Source: Saccharibacillus endophyticus (GTDB taxonomy: Bacteria; Bacillota; Bacilli; Paenibacillales; Paenibacillaceae). Taken from it: a stretch of DNA of 64,000 bases. The stretch lies in contig NZ_JAAZWE010000002.1 of assembly GCF_013185185.1 (NCBI RefSeq), positions 809,595-873,594 of the forward strand, written 5' to 3'. Numbering within the stretch: the first letter of the stretch is position 1; every line of letters starts with the position of its first letter. The notes below the pieces were generated by a model. It saw nothing but the letters and a program-made list of their open reading frames with translations, ran no database searches and was not told the origin of the DNA. The translations under genes were made by a program, and so were the position numbers. This document shows, piece by piece, positions 36,044 to 44,446 of this stretch.

Positions 36044-37897
36044 TTACGTCGCCATAGCTTGCGCAGGCCCGGCCGAACCTCCGCCTCCGCCGGACGGCTT
36101 GTAGTTTTGGAACGCTTGACGCACCTTCGCCACGATCGCCGCTCCGATCTTGCCTTCGATTTCGGCATAGTCGATCTCTTCGTGGATATCGAGTTGTACC
36201 GTTCCGGGCGAGATGTTGATCGAGATTTGGTTGGTGACTTCGGCTTTGGCGTCTTGGATCATGCCGGATAGAGTACCGATTTGACCTTCACTGAGTTGAA
36301 CGTTCATTGTTTGGTCTATTGGTACTGCTGGATTCGTGCTAGATGGCATCGCTTGAATTGTTTTTACCGTTTGAGTAGCTTGTACCATCATCGGTGAAAA
36401 AGTTTGAGGCGCGTTTTGTTTACTCATTTGATGATTCAATATTGCGCCCGGGTTGTATGGTGAATTCATATCCATGATGTTGGGCTTATTTACTATCATT
36501 CCAGCATAAGGTTGAGGTGGAACAGGCTCCGTAACGGGAGGTACTGCCGGTTCGATAACTGGTTTTGTTTCTTCTTTTTTATCTCCCCATTTGAAAAATG
36601 ATGCTACCGAATCGCCAAATTGAGAGACCGTATCCATTGCAGAATTGAAGCCATCTGTTACTTTTTGGCCTGCCTCTTCAAGCTTATTGAAGTTATTCTC
36701 TCCAATTAGTGAAGTGACTCCTTTTTTGATAGAGTCTTTGTGATCGTATAGAGCACCGCCTATCGTATTACCTGCCCATTCTCCTATTGCACCAGTGACA
36801 GGCCCAACAAACGGAATGGCAGATCCCATCATGCCGCCTACGGTTGCACCAATTGCTTGAGATCTTTCCTTACCTTCAGTAGCTTGAGCAATATTGGCGA
36901 TATCTGCAACATATCCGATAGGCCCCAGCAATTTCTTCATTCCCATTTTCGCAAAAGATGGAAGCGCATCTTGAATCAAAGAAGACGAAGCTAATGAGCT
37001 GAAATCGCTCGCAAGCCCTCTAGCTCCACCAATGAATCCTAATCCTGCATCAGAAAACGAAACAAGTGATTTACCAAAATGTTCGCTTAAAAGAGCACCT
37101 TTTTTTACTTTCCCTTTGAACCCAGGACCAGCAGGGTCTTTCCAAGCTTTTACAAAGTCGTTTCCACTTTTAACTCCTTCGCCTACTCCTTTGAAGCCTG
37201 ATCCTATCTTCTTGGTATTGCCGAGCCCGCTTTCGATACGGTCCCATATTCCTTTCTCTTTTTCGGGGGCGCTTTCTCCTCCGCTACTGGAAGCAAAACT
37301 TAAATTCCCTAAAGAGCTGGATAATCGATCAATAGCTATTGTGTTTGAAGATAGGGCGTTTGTAATCGCTTGAAAATCAGGCATTGTAACAGTGATTGTC
37401 TGCTCAGACACAACAGCAGTAGTAGATTGCGTATTTATAGGACTAGACTGTCGATTAGGGTTGTTACTATTTTCTTTTACATCATTCAAAGCCGGCGGTT
37501 CTTTTTTCTGAATAGGTTCTTTATTTTCAATAAGTTTCTTTGTTTTTTCTTGAATTACAGACGGGGGTTTTACTACCGGTGGCATCTTCGCCTCCGCCGC
37601 CACCTGCACTCGCTTCGACTTAACCTGCCCCAATTTCGCGATTAACCGATCAATATCCCCCGACGCCTTATCGTCCAGCGTTACCCGAGGCATCAACTTC
37701 AACCTCGACAGCTTCAGCGCCGTCCGATAAATCTGATCGAAATGCCGCGCCGTGAACTTCAATTCGTTATTCAGTTTGATAATATTCTGGTAGCGCGTTC
37801 TACCCAGTCGATCCGAAGCCCGCTGGATCTGGTCGAAATAACGCGCCGTGGCTTTGAGTTCACCGGCATTCATTGCGAACCCGTTAGGATCTGCCAT
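36044..37897 (-). CDS. tail tape measure protein
   Basis: This is a 617-residue protein in the tape measure position. The N-terminus holds two similar segments, ATARYFDQIQRASDRLGR (about 18-34) and FTARHFDQIYRTALKLSR (about 50-66). A proline- and lysine-rich stretch is near 100-140, and a glycine-zipper region (GATVGGMMGSAIPFVGPVTG to NTIGGALYD) is at about 350-385, as in many tape measures. The middle (36285-37580) is AT-richer than both ends. At about 0.15 nm per residue the tail would be near 90 nm, which is short. The second of two ATGs is chosen because its spacing from AGGAGG is 7. Confidence 0.85.
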   Translation of the reverse strand: MADPNGFAMNAGELKATARYFDQIQRASDRLGRTRYQNIIKLNNELKFTARHFDQIYRTALKLSRLKLMPRVTLDDKASGDIDRLIAKLGQVKSKRVQVAAEAKMPPVVKPPSVIQEKTKKLIENKEPIQKKEPPALNDVKENSNNPNRQSSPINTQSTTAVVSEQTITVTMPDFQAITNALSSNTIAIDRLSSSLGNLSFASSSGGESAPEKEKGIWDRIESGLGNTKKIGSGFKGVGEGVKSGNDFVKAWKDPAGPGFKGKVKKGALLSEHFGKSLVSFSDAGLGFIGGARGLASDFSSLASSSLIQDALPSFAKMGMKKLLGPIGYVADIANIAQATEGKERSQAIGATVGGMMGSAIPFVGPVTGAIGEWAGNTIGGALYDHKDSIKKGVTSLIGENNFNKLEEAGQKVTDGFNSAMDTVSQFGDSVASFFKWGDKKEETKPVIEPAVPPVTEPVPPQPYAGMIVNKPNIMDMNSPYNPGAILNHQMSKQNAPQTFSPMMVQATQTVKTIQAMPSSTNPAVPIDQTMNVQLSEGQIGTLSGMIQDAKAEVTNQISINISPGTVQLDIHEEIDYAEIEGKIGAAIVAKVRQAFQNYKPSGGGGGSAGPAQAMAT

Positions 37898-37925
37898 CAT
37901 TTCACCTCCTTATATCGATGGATCG

Positions 37926-38081
37926 CTAGGCGCGGGTGCTCAGCGCTTCCAGCTCCTCCTCCGAGAAAGCCAGCAGCAGCAGCCTCTCCCCGCGCGGCAG
38001 CTTCCAAAACTCTCCGGGACGGAGATGATGGCGTACCCACATGTGGTACATCATCGTCGTCACCCCGCCGGAGCGGATTAG
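37926..38081 (-). CDS. tail chaperone extension reached by -1 frameshift
   Basis: These are 51 codons in the -1 frame after the XkdN-like frame, reading MMYHMWVRHHLRPGEFWKLP, then RGERLLLLAFSEEELEAL, the usual signature of the downstream half of tail-assembly chaperones. After a slip at 38081-38087 the ribosome would read LIRSGGVTTMM and continue to TAG at 37926, giving a 195-residue fusion. Independent starts exist (GTG 38063, ATG 38054) but no good ribosome site precedes them. Confidence 0.75.
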   Translation of the reverse strand, partial: LIRSGGVTTMMYHMWVRHHLRPGEFWKLPRGERLLLLAFSEEELEALSTRA

Positions 38082-38512
38082 TTTTTTACGTCAGCCAGCT
38101 CCACGCCGAAGCCGGACAGCTCCAAGACCTTATCGCCTACCGCATCCAGTTCGCCCGCCAGCAGCATCCGGCGCACAGCTTGCTCGCCGCCGGACAGCTT
38201 GAGCCGGCTCGTGATGCGCGGATCGCCCCAGCCGTTCAGTTCCAGCCCTTTGACTTCGAGCTTCGCCGTCGCTTCGGAGATCAGCAGGGCGTTGAACGTC
38301 TCGCTGTCCACTTTTTCTTCCGTGCGGCCTTTGACCGTCTTGCGCACCATGCAGCGCTCGCGGATACTGTCCACCTTGCTGGACGTCAGGCCGCGCAGCG
38401 TCATACGAAGGTCGAGACGACGGATCGCGACCGTTTCTTCAGGCAGCTTGTCCGCTGCTTCGAACAGCACGTCCAGGATTTGTTCTTCGGACAGGTTTTC
38501 GTTGATACTCAT
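38078..38512 (-). CDS. xkdN: tail assembly chaperone, zero-frame product (XkdN-like)
   Basis: This is a 144-residue protein located between tube and tape measure genes, where tailed phages encode gpG-type chaperones. Segments include EEQILDVLFEAADKLPEETV and RLKLSGGEQAVRRMLLAGEL. The ATG at 38512 has GGAGG upstream; the frame extending to 38593 is not used. The last codons GTA AAA AAC TAA contain a slippery heptamer, so a minority product probably extends into the next frame. The 256 bp gap to the tube gene holds nothing I can call. Confidence 0.85.
   Translation of the reverse strand: MSINENLSEEQILDVLFEAADKLPEETVAIRRLDLRMTLRGLTSSKVDSIRERCMVRKTVKGRTEEKVDSETFNALLISEATAKLEVKGLELNGWGDPRITSRLKLSGGEQAVRRMLLAGELDAVGDKVLELSGFGVELADVKN
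38081..38087 (-). promoter_or_regulatory. programmed -1 frameshift site A AAA AAC
   Basis: On the minus strand the heptamer A AAA AAC is in the zero frame of the XkdN-like gene, immediately before its TAA stop. It fits the X XXY YYZ rule. A CCGC-TCCG-GCGG mini-hairpin begins five bases downstream. Confidence 0.75.
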
Positions 38513-38768
38513 ATTGATAATTCCTCCTCGGATTTGGATGTGATGGCGGAGCGAAAACGCAAACGACGTGCCGGAAGAAGTCTTCTGCCGCACACGCCGA
38601 TTCGTTTACGTAAAAAAGATCGCGCGTAAGGCATCTTAGCCCTTTAGACGGCGATCCGGATCAAATGTTTGATTGATGCTGCTTGCTTTTATCATACGTA
38701 CGTCTTCTTGCAATCGGCAGCTCGGCAACGCTTTTCAATCACCAAGCAGTGATCGATATGACAACGAA

Positions 38769-39176
38769 TCAATTCGCGCGAATCGGATCGAGCAGCTCGT
38801 ACCCTTCAAAGGTAAACGTCGTTTCTTCCGCGACTTCTTCGCCTGCCGTCCAGTTCGCCAACTGAATCTTGTCCGGCATGCAGCGGATCAAGCGAACGCG
38901 TTCGTGGCCGTACGATTCCGGATCGTCGAGTTTGGAGATGATATCGAACTTTTGAAAGCCGCGGCGGATCATGTCCGAAGTGACTTTGTAGCCGCTCATC
39001 GTGCCCGTGCCTTTTTTCGCGCCTTTTTTATGCACTTTCCAATCGGTACCGGTCAGGTTCAGCTCGCGCTTTTCGATCTCCACGCTGGCTTCCAGCTTGT
39101 TGATATGGGACTGCCACACCCCGTCGATATGCAGTTGACCGTACGTGCCGAGAATGACTTTCGAAGCATCCAACAT
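38769..39176 (-). CDS. xkdM: phage tail tube protein XkdM
   Basis: This is a 135-residue tube protein with the family features GTYGQLHIDGVWQSHINKLE near residues 11-30, KKGTGTMSGYKVTSDMIRRG near 55-74, and a closing EETTFTFEGYELLDPI. It polymerises inside the sheath. AGGAGG precedes the ATG. Confidence 0.93.
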   Translation of the reverse strand: MLDASKVILGTYGQLHIDGVWQSHINKLEASVEIEKRELNLTGTDWKVHKKGAKKGTGTMSGYKVTSDMIRRGFQKFDIISKLDDPESYGHERVRLIRCMPDKIQLANWTAGEEVAEETTFTFEGYELLDPIRAN

Positions 39177-39285
39177 AATATTTCCTCCTTGAAATTGGGA
39201 ATGGTTTATTTTAATGAATATCGATGATGAAAAAGGAGCTGCTGCGCGGTATTCATACTTTGCGCCAACGCTCCTCAGCCTGCTT

Positions 39286-40743
39286 TTACTGGACGTTGAA
39301 CGTACCGAACAATTGCTCCATCACGTCGGCCAGCTTCACGTTCCATTGCAGGAAGACCTGATCCGCCTCCGGCTTAATGATGGGAGCGTCGCCGTAGTAG
39401 GCAGGGTCCAAAAGCACGTCGAAGCCGTTGGCTTCGATCACGCCGCTTTGAGCGAGCAGGGCCAGATATTCCTTCATCGCGCCGATCAGCGCCAGACGGC
39501 CTTCTTCCGTATTGTTGACCTTGCCGATGTACGAGTCTTCCGCCGTACGTTGCAGGTCGCTGCTGATCGCATCCATCACGCGGACGGAGCGAATCTTTTT
39601 CCAGGCGTTGTTTTGACCTGCGGCCGGCGTAACCAAGGTGTTGATTCCGCGCAGCGTTTTGACCTGACGGCCGTCATGGAACAGCAGGAATACGCCGTTT
39701 TTGACCGCCGTTTCTTGCTCGGAACGCGTCCAGCGGCGAGTCACGTCTTCGAACGGAGCCGCATGGTACGTCGTCGATTCGTTCAAACGCTGTCCGGCGA
39801 TCAGACCTGCGACATACGCGCTTGTCTGTGCGGAACTGTAGGAAGCCGAGCCCAGTTTGACCCCTGTACCGACATTGATAATGCCTTCGTGGTTGAGTGC
39901 CGTCGAACGGGCGGAGGCCAGCTCCGGCGCGTTGACGGCCTTATCGTCCGCTTCGGTACCGCCGACAACCAGCGTTACGCCGCGGCCTTCTCCGCGCAGA
40001 CGCTTCACGAATGCCGCAAAACTTTGCAGCAGGGCCGAATCGGCTGCGAAATCCAAGGACAATACGTCAAAGTCCGTGCCTTCCAAGGCCGACTGCGCCG
40101 CAATGTAATCCGCGTTAGTCAGCTCGCCATTGCCGCTTGCACCGCCCGTAAACGCTACGCCGGAAACTTGCGACAGAATCGATTCCGGTGCCAGCGCTTC
40201 GGCTTTCACCCAAATGTTTTCTGCATCCGAGTTAATCGCCTCAACGAATGTCGCTGCGCTGCCGGTTTCTGAAACGAATGTACGCAGCAGCTTCGCGCCT
40301 TCGTACAGACGCAGCTCCAGTGCATTCTCGTTCGCAACGTTCGGCTGAACCGCGGCGCGGAAGCTGTTGCCGCGGCTGCCGGTGTAAGAAGCGGTCAGAC
40401 GAAGCACATCGGTTTCACCCGTTTTGAGTGACAGCGATGCCGCAGCTGCCTTATCGTCGGCAACGCGGTAAGCGAGCAGCTTTTTCGGCCCGCCCAGCAA
40501 AGCCAGATACAAAGAATCGTAAGCCGTGGCGCCGTTTGCCGCTTCGTTCGAGAACGTACGGCTGATCGCCGCCTCGCTGCCGATTTCGACAAACTGCCGC
40601 TCGGGTCCCCAGTTGCCTTTGACCAATACCGCTACCGTTCCGCGACTGCCCGGCTGTACCGCCGAAGCCGCTGCCGCCTGAAAATTCATGTAAAGTCCCG
40701 GAAGGACCGGTTTTTCCGTTGCACTCCAAGTTCCGCCTGCCAT
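39286..40743 (-). CDS. xkdK: phage tail sheath protein XkdK
   Basis: This is a 485-residue contractile sheath protein. It begins with the conserved MAGGTWSATEKPVLPGLYMN and PGSRGTVAVLVKGNWGP. The C-terminal part contains FEDVTRRWTRSEQETAVKNG and an end with PEADQVFLQWNVKLADVMEQ. Its presence makes the particle myovirus-like (R-type). It starts one base after the stop of the small gene upstream. Confidence 0.96.
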   Translation of the reverse strand: MAGGTWSATEKPVLPGLYMNFQAAAASAVQPGSRGTVAVLVKGNWGPERQFVEIGSEAAISRTFSNEAANGATAYDSLYLALLGGPKKLLAYRVADDKAAAASLSLKTGETDVLRLTASYTGSRGNSFRAAVQPNVANENALELRLYEGAKLLRTFVSETGSAATFVEAINSDAENIWVKAEALAPESILSQVSGVAFTGGASGNGELTNADYIAAQSALEGTDFDVLSLDFAADSALLQSFAAFVKRLRGEGRGVTLVVGGTEADDKAVNAPELASARSTALNHEGIINVGTGVKLGSASYSSAQTSAYVAGLIAGQRLNESTTYHAAPFEDVTRRWTRSEQETAVKNGVFLLFHDGRQVKTLRGINTLVTPAAGQNNAWKKIRSVRVMDAISSDLQRTAEDSYIGKVNNTEEGRLALIGAMKEYLALLAQSGVIEANGFDVLLDPAYYGDAPIIKPEADQVFLQWNVKLADVMEQLFGTFNVQ

Positions 40744-40744
40744 A

Positions 40745-40957
40745 TTACTTCACCTTCGCTTTCATAAATTGTTTGATCTTTTGCATGACTTGTTCGACTG
40801 TAAAACGTTCTTCCGATTCGCCGAAGAGCGCAGCGTGCACGACTTCTTTGCGTACACCGAATAGATCTTCCGCATGCGACATCAGTTCGTCTGCCGTATG
40901 CAAGGCCGCTTCTCGGCGAGTATCGGCTGCCATCTTCGTGGTACTTGCCATATTCAT
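40745..40957 (-). CDS. small tail protein, YqzN/YkzM-like
   Basis: This is a 70-residue helical protein directly before the sheath gene. The pattern TADELMSHAEDLFGVRKEVV, then FTVEQVMQKIKQFMKAKV, matches the small YqzN/YkzM-type proteins found at this place in PBSX-like clusters. Role unknown. It is tightly linked to the sheath gene. Confidence 0.75.
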   Translation of the reverse strand: MNMASTTKMAADTRREAALHTADELMSHAEDLFGVRKEVVHAALFGESEERFTVEQVMQKIKQFMKAKVK

Positions 40958-41000
40958 CCCGCCTTACTGTCCATAATGATCGGTAGGTTCAAAGGGCGCT

Positions 41001-42167
41001 TCAATCTCCCTGCTTCAGTCCGACTCGTCCGATTAATACGGGCGGGTCGGTCTCTCCAGGTCGACCTCCAGGATCAACGACACGCTCCAGAACGTCGAGC
41101 CGGAGCTGACCTTTCAAAAAACCGTCGGCTTCCAGATCCGCAACCACGTCCGCAATCGTTGCCCCGCGACGTCCTGGCGCCGTTGGCTTCAATCTCTGCG
41201 CCGCGCTAAGTCGTTCAGCCAATCTCGAAAGCGCCTCGCGTTCTTCGGACGGCATACGCCCCAATACATGCGCGGCGTAGGTCCGCCGTACGTCGAATGC
41301 GGACGGCTTCGCGGTTACTTTTCGACTGCCTGCCAGCCGCCATAATACGCAAGGTCTTGCAACCGCAGATGACCAGCGATCCGTATGGATCTGCCAATCG
41401 CTTCCAAGCAATTCAGACGTCAACTTGGTCAAGCTCGTTAACTCTGCGCCTGCTTCGCCCGTATCGGATGCAATCGTGTTCGTCGGCTGTCGGTATACCG
41501 CAAACCGCAAGCCGCGCGTCATACTGCCGCTACCGAACGCAGCGTCTGTGCGATCCCCGTCAGCCGATCCGGCAAACACGCAGGTGAACGCCGGTTTGGC
41601 AAAGTTGCTTGTGCTGCTCGACGTTTGCTCAACAGAATTAGGCAAGCTTTCTTCAACCGTATCACCGCCGAGCACCGACTCGTGCAGTGCCGCTTCGATC
41701 TGCCCGGCCAGTTCTTCGACCTTGTCAAAGCCGCCGGCAGCCTCATCGGCATAAGGCCAAATCTTCACGATACGCCGATAACCGGCCCAATCGTTTTTGC
41801 GAATCTCCTCGCCGAAAGTGACCACCGCGCCAAGCCCCGTATACGTCTGTCCCGATGAAGGCAAATCGTGAACGCGATCCGCCAATTCCGGAATTCGTTC
41901 TTCCAATACTTTTTTGATCGTCTCGCGAATGACACGCCCTCCTTCCTTTCCCGCTCCACGCTCAAAACCGCCGACGGGTAATCCGACGACGGTTCGAACC
42001 GTTTCGCGTCTAGTTCTGATACTTTTGCTAACCTCGGGAGTCTCGCCAGATCCTTTTCGCGCCGCCTGTTGCATGACAAAGACGGCTGCGTCGCCCGCAA
42101 GGGCCGCACCCGTCTTTTCAGCGGATATGAGCTTCTCTGAGCTTTCGGCGCCCGGCCTCTCGCTCAA
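41001..42167 (-). CDS. tail terminator-like protein, fused two-domain; start uncertain
   Basis: This is an open frame of 388 residues. From about residue 80 it resembles tail terminator proteins (IKKVLEERIPELADRVHDLP, then GAVVTFGEEIRKNDWAGYRR). The second half (VLWRLAGSRKVTAKPSAFDV to GATIADVVADLEADGF) resembles another tail-completion protein usually encoded separately. An AAGGAAGGAGG ribosome site near 41937-41947 sits seven bases before an ATT at 41930, exactly where homologues begin, so the real product may be 309 residues from ATT. The ATG at 42167 has no good ribosome site. Confidence 0.65.
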   Translation of the reverse strand: MSERPGAESSEKLISAEKTGAALAGDAAVFVMQQAARKGSGETPEVSKSIRTRRETVRTVVGLPVGGFERGAGKEGGRVIRETIKKVLEERIPELADRVHDLPSSGQTYTGLGAVVTFGEEIRKNDWAGYRRIVKIWPYADEAAGGFDKVEELAGQIEAALHESVLGGDTVEESLPNSVEQTSSSTSNFAKPAFTCVFAGSADGDRTDAAFGSGSMTRGLRFAVYRQPTNTIASDTGEAGAELTSLTKLTSELLGSDWQIHTDRWSSAVARPCVLWRLAGSRKVTAKPSAFDVRRTYAAHVLGRMPSEEREALSRLAERLSAAQRLKPTAPGRRGATIADVVADLEADGFLKGQLRLDVLERVVDPGGRPGETDPPVLIGRVGLKQGD

Positions 42168-42345
42168 CTTCCCGATGATATAATCTTACCGCCTTTTTCG
42201 CCAAACGAAGACGGTGAAGCGTCCGACTTTTGTCCGATAAAAAGCGGGAAAAAGACGAGTCTTCGGCGGAAAAAGAGCGAATCACTTCTGCAAACCTTTT
42301 AACCACGGGATTTCTGCTACTTTTTAGATGCTTGAACTTTTCCAA
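42118..42345 (-). CDS. hypothetical small basic protein at the tailocin 5' end
   Basis: This is a 75-residue, Arg- and Lys-rich, helical frame (RFLSDKSRTLHRLRLAKKAV) opening with TTG and lacking a clear ribosome site. It overlaps the open frame of the next gene by 50 bp in another phase. I do not recognise it. It may be the first gene of the tail operon or a chance frame. Confidence 0.35.
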   Translation of the reverse strand: MEKFKHLKSSRNPVVKRFAEVIRSFSAEDSSFSRFLSDKSRTLHRLRLAKKAVRLYHREVEREAGRRKLREAHIR

Positions 42346-42504
42346 TGCGCCATAATCCGGACTTGTTTGCCCAACCTGCCGACTGGACCGCTGTTACTTT
42401 TAATTGGGCCGAGCTACTTCGTCTTTCTTCTATATAAGATGTACGATTTGTCGCCTTGGCACCTCCCTCTCAAACAAATTCAACAGCTTCTCCATATTTC
42501 AATA

Positions 42505-42538
42505 TTGTCAAGATGCTTGCCCTATGCTACTATATAGT
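42505..42538 (+). promoter_or_regulatory. promoter of rpmE2 with overlapping palindrome
   Basis: TTGTCA (42505-42510), a 17-base spacer and TACTAT (42528-42533) form a sigma-A-like promoter. The 10 bp palindrome ACTATATAGT (42529-42538) covers the -10 box. I see no Zur-box consensus. Confidence 0.5.
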
Positions 42539-42579
42539 GTATGTGATTATTGATTATTTTAAGAAGGAGTTGAAAATAG

Positions 42580-42822
42580 ATGAAACAAGGAATTCACCCT
42601 AACTACCAACCGGTAGTATTCATGGACACGAGCACAGGACACCAGTTCTTGAGCGCTTCGACTCGTAAATCCAATGAAACTGTAGCTTGGGAAGACGGCA
42701 ACACTTACCCGCTGATCAAAGTGGAAATCACTTCCGATTCGCACCCGTTCTTCACTGGCAAACAGAAGATTCTTGACGCCGGCGGCCAAGTCGAGCGTTT
42801 CAAAAAGAAATACAACCTGTAA
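42580..42822 (+). CDS. rpmE2: 50S ribosomal protein L31 type B
   Basis: This is an 80-residue protein, [20 protein letters not shown] to the C-terminal [10 protein letters not shown]. It lacks the CxxC zinc pairs of type A L31, so it is the zinc-free paralogue that in Bacillus replaces L31A when zinc is short. AAGGAG precedes the ATG. It is the only plus-strand gene between tailocin structural and regulatory parts and is clearly a host gene. Confidence 0.95.
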   Translation: MKQGIHPNYQPVVFMDTSTGHQFLSASTRKSNETVAWEDGNTYPLIKVEITSDSHPFFTGKQKILDAGGQVERFKKKYNL

Positions 42823-42853
42823 GATCAAGCTCGCGCAAGCGAACTTCTACGAC

Positions 42854-42887
42854 CAGGCAGCGGAATCTTCCGACGCCTGTTTTTTTT
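42854..42887 (+). terminator. terminator of rpmE2
   Basis: CAGGC...GGAA pairs with TTCC...GCCTG and is followed by eight T. It lies 30 bp after the stop. Confidence 0.85.
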
Positions 42888-42921
42888 GCGTTTTTTCGTA
42901 AGGTTTCTTTGAGCAGAACGC

Positions 42922-42959
42922 AAAAGCCGCGACACCCGAAACGGGAATCGCGGCTTTTC
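42922..42959. terminator. terminator after the ECF anti-sigma gene
   Basis: AAAAGCCGCGA pairs with its near complement across a loop, with T-rich ends on both strands. It lies 33 bp after the minus-strand anti-sigma stop. Confidence 0.65.
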
Positions 42960-42991
42960 TTTATTCAAATGGAATCCGATCTTCTTGAATC

Positions 42992-43891
42992 TTATTCGTC
43001 GCCTGCCATTTCCGGCCAAGCGATCTTATAAAATTCCAGATAGCTTGCTTTTTGCGGCGTATCTTTTAGCACTTTCCATCCGTTTTCTCCTTTTTGCATG
43101 CGGATCGAACCTTTCATGGGGAGCGGATCATGACCCCCGGAGAACACGATATCCAGCGTATAATCAAACACGGCCTGCTCCTGCTCCAAGTCCACGCTTC
43201 TCGTCTTCATTTCGATATTTTCAACCGCCAGCTCCGAATCCGTGCTTATGGCTACGTGATAAGGCATATTACCTGCTTGGTTGTTAAAATAGATCGTCAA
43301 GAATTCGCTCTCCGCGTACGGAGACAACTCTGCATGACGCCTTCCGATCCAAGCGAGCATGCCTTCTCCGTCTTCGTCTCCCGATTGAAATTCGCTTTTG
43401 AATACATCCAATTGCGCTTGCGTTACCGTTAAATCTTCCCGCTTGAACGTCTCCGCCGCTTTCCGGGCTTCCGCCTCGGCCGACGCCTCTGCGGATATCT
43501 GCGTATGTTGCTCCTCCGTCTGTCCGCCGCCGACTGCGCCTCCCGCCTGATTTCCGCCCGATCCCGGACCGTTCTGTGCCTGCCCGGCAACCTGCGTCTG
43601 CGCGGCGTTCGGCATTCCGTCGTCCAGCCACCCCGCAGAATTCGCTCCCCAAACGCCTCCGAAAATCACTCCGGCTGCTGCTATCGCTCCAAGAGCCGTT
43701 TTCCCTTTATTCCGTGTCGGTACATATGCGTTTTTCATCGTCGACTCCTCCTTGATCTTGCGCATTTGCGCGAGCGTAGGCTCTTTGCTCATCTGCCCAG
43801 GCTCGCGGCCAAGCGTATCGTACCAATTCGGCCGCACGTCCCGATCTTGTCCCTTTTTCCGACTGTCGTCCGGTTCATTGAATCGGTTCAT
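42992..43891 (-). CDS. putative anti-sigma factor, single-pass membrane protein
   Basis: This is a 299-residue protein coupled to the ECF sigma gene by an ATGA overlap. The basic, polar cytoplasmic N-terminus (1-65) is followed by one membrane helix (about 66-84, TALGAIAAAGVIFGGVWGA) and a Gly/Gln/Ala-rich stalk. An extracellular domain follows (about 155-299, with MPYHVAISTDSELAVENIEM). No zinc-binding ZAS motif is visible, so the function rests on gene context. It probably restrains the neighbouring sigma factor. Confidence 0.65.
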   Translation of the reverse strand: MNRFNEPDDSRKKGQDRDVRPNWYDTLGREPGQMSKEPTLAQMRKIKEESTMKNAYVPTRNKGKTALGAIAAAGVIFGGVWGANSAGWLDDGMPNAAQTQVAGQAQNGPGSGGNQAGGAVGGGQTEEQHTQISAEASAEAEARKAAETFKREDLTVTQAQLDVFKSEFQSGDEDGEGMLAWIGRRHAELSPYAESEFLTIYFNNQAGNMPYHVAISTDSELAVENIEMKTRSVDLEQEQAVFDYTLDIVFSGGHDPLPMKGSIRMQKGENGWKVLKDTPQKASYLEFYKIAWPEMAGDE

Positions 43892-44424
43892 GCTTGTTCC
43901 TCCTCATTCATCATGCGCTCCATCCGGCTTCGCGCCCGCGACAATCTGGACTTGTACGTGCCTTCGGGGATGCCCAACATTTCCGCGCCTTCGCGCGCCG
44001 TCATGCCGTAATGCGCTTCAAGCAGCAGCGTCTCGCGCAATTTATCCGGAAGCCGGAACACGAACTCCCATATACGCCGCTCGCCCGCCTCGGCCAGATA
44101 GGCTTTTTCCGCCGATGCTTCCGTGCCGCCCTGTTCTACTTTTGAAAAAGGCAGTACCCGGCGCACGAACGCGGAACGTTTGTGGTTGATGTACGCGTGC
44201 CGCGCGATCGTCATCAGCCACGTTTTGACGGAAGACTCTCCTCGAAAAGATTTCCACCCGCGCAGCGCCCGCACGAACGTATCCTGCGTGAGATCGTCGG
44301 CCGTGGAGCGGCTCCCCGTCATGAAGAAGAGATATTTCCACACCTCGCCCCAATGAGTGCGTATGACGGTATCCGGATCGGCAGCCTGCATATTCGCGTC
44401 CGAATGTTCTCTCGTCTTATCCAT
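43888..44424 (-). CDS. ECF-type RNA polymerase sigma factor
   Basis: This is a 178-residue protein. Region 2 covers about residues 20-90 (RSTADDLTQDTFVRALRGWK then SSVKTWLMTIARHAYINHKR). Region 4 covers about 120-172 (LPDKLRETLLLEAHYGMTAR then PEGTYKSRLSRARSRM). It resembles SigX/SigV-type envelope stress factors. AGAGGTGAG precedes the ATG, and a promoter with ECF-like boxes lies just upstream, suggesting autoregulation. Confidence 0.92.
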   Translation of the reverse strand: MDKTREHSDANMQAADPDTVIRTHWGEVWKYLFFMTGSRSTADDLTQDTFVRALRGWKSFRGESSVKTWLMTIARHAYINHKRSAFVRRVLPFSKVEQGGTEASAEKAYLAEAGERRIWEFVFRLPDKLRETLLLEAHYGMTAREGAEMLGIPEGTYKSRLSRARSRMERMMNEEEQA

Positions 44425-44446
44425 CTGCTCACCTCTTCTACTCTTT

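Larger units (their letters stand above)
28674..42345 (-). mobile_element. contractile phage-tail-like particle (tailocin) locus, structural part
   Basis: All genes lie on the minus strand in PBSX xkd order: tail terminator, sheath, tube, chaperone, tape measure, LysM, hub, baseplate, fibre, holin, amidase. Several junctions overlap by 8 bp. There is no capsid, portal, terminase, integrase or replication gene, and I saw no attachment-site repeats. This fits a domesticated R-type bacteriocin better than a prophage. The probable regulators lie at 44537-46265. Confidence 0.85.

Noticed and set aside
39214..40272. 352-codon plus-strand frame opposite the sheath gene
   Set aside because: Antisense shadow of a well-supported sheath gene.
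28674..42345. Intact prophage
   Set aside because: No head, packaging, integration or replication genes and no flanking attachment repeats could be found within the window.
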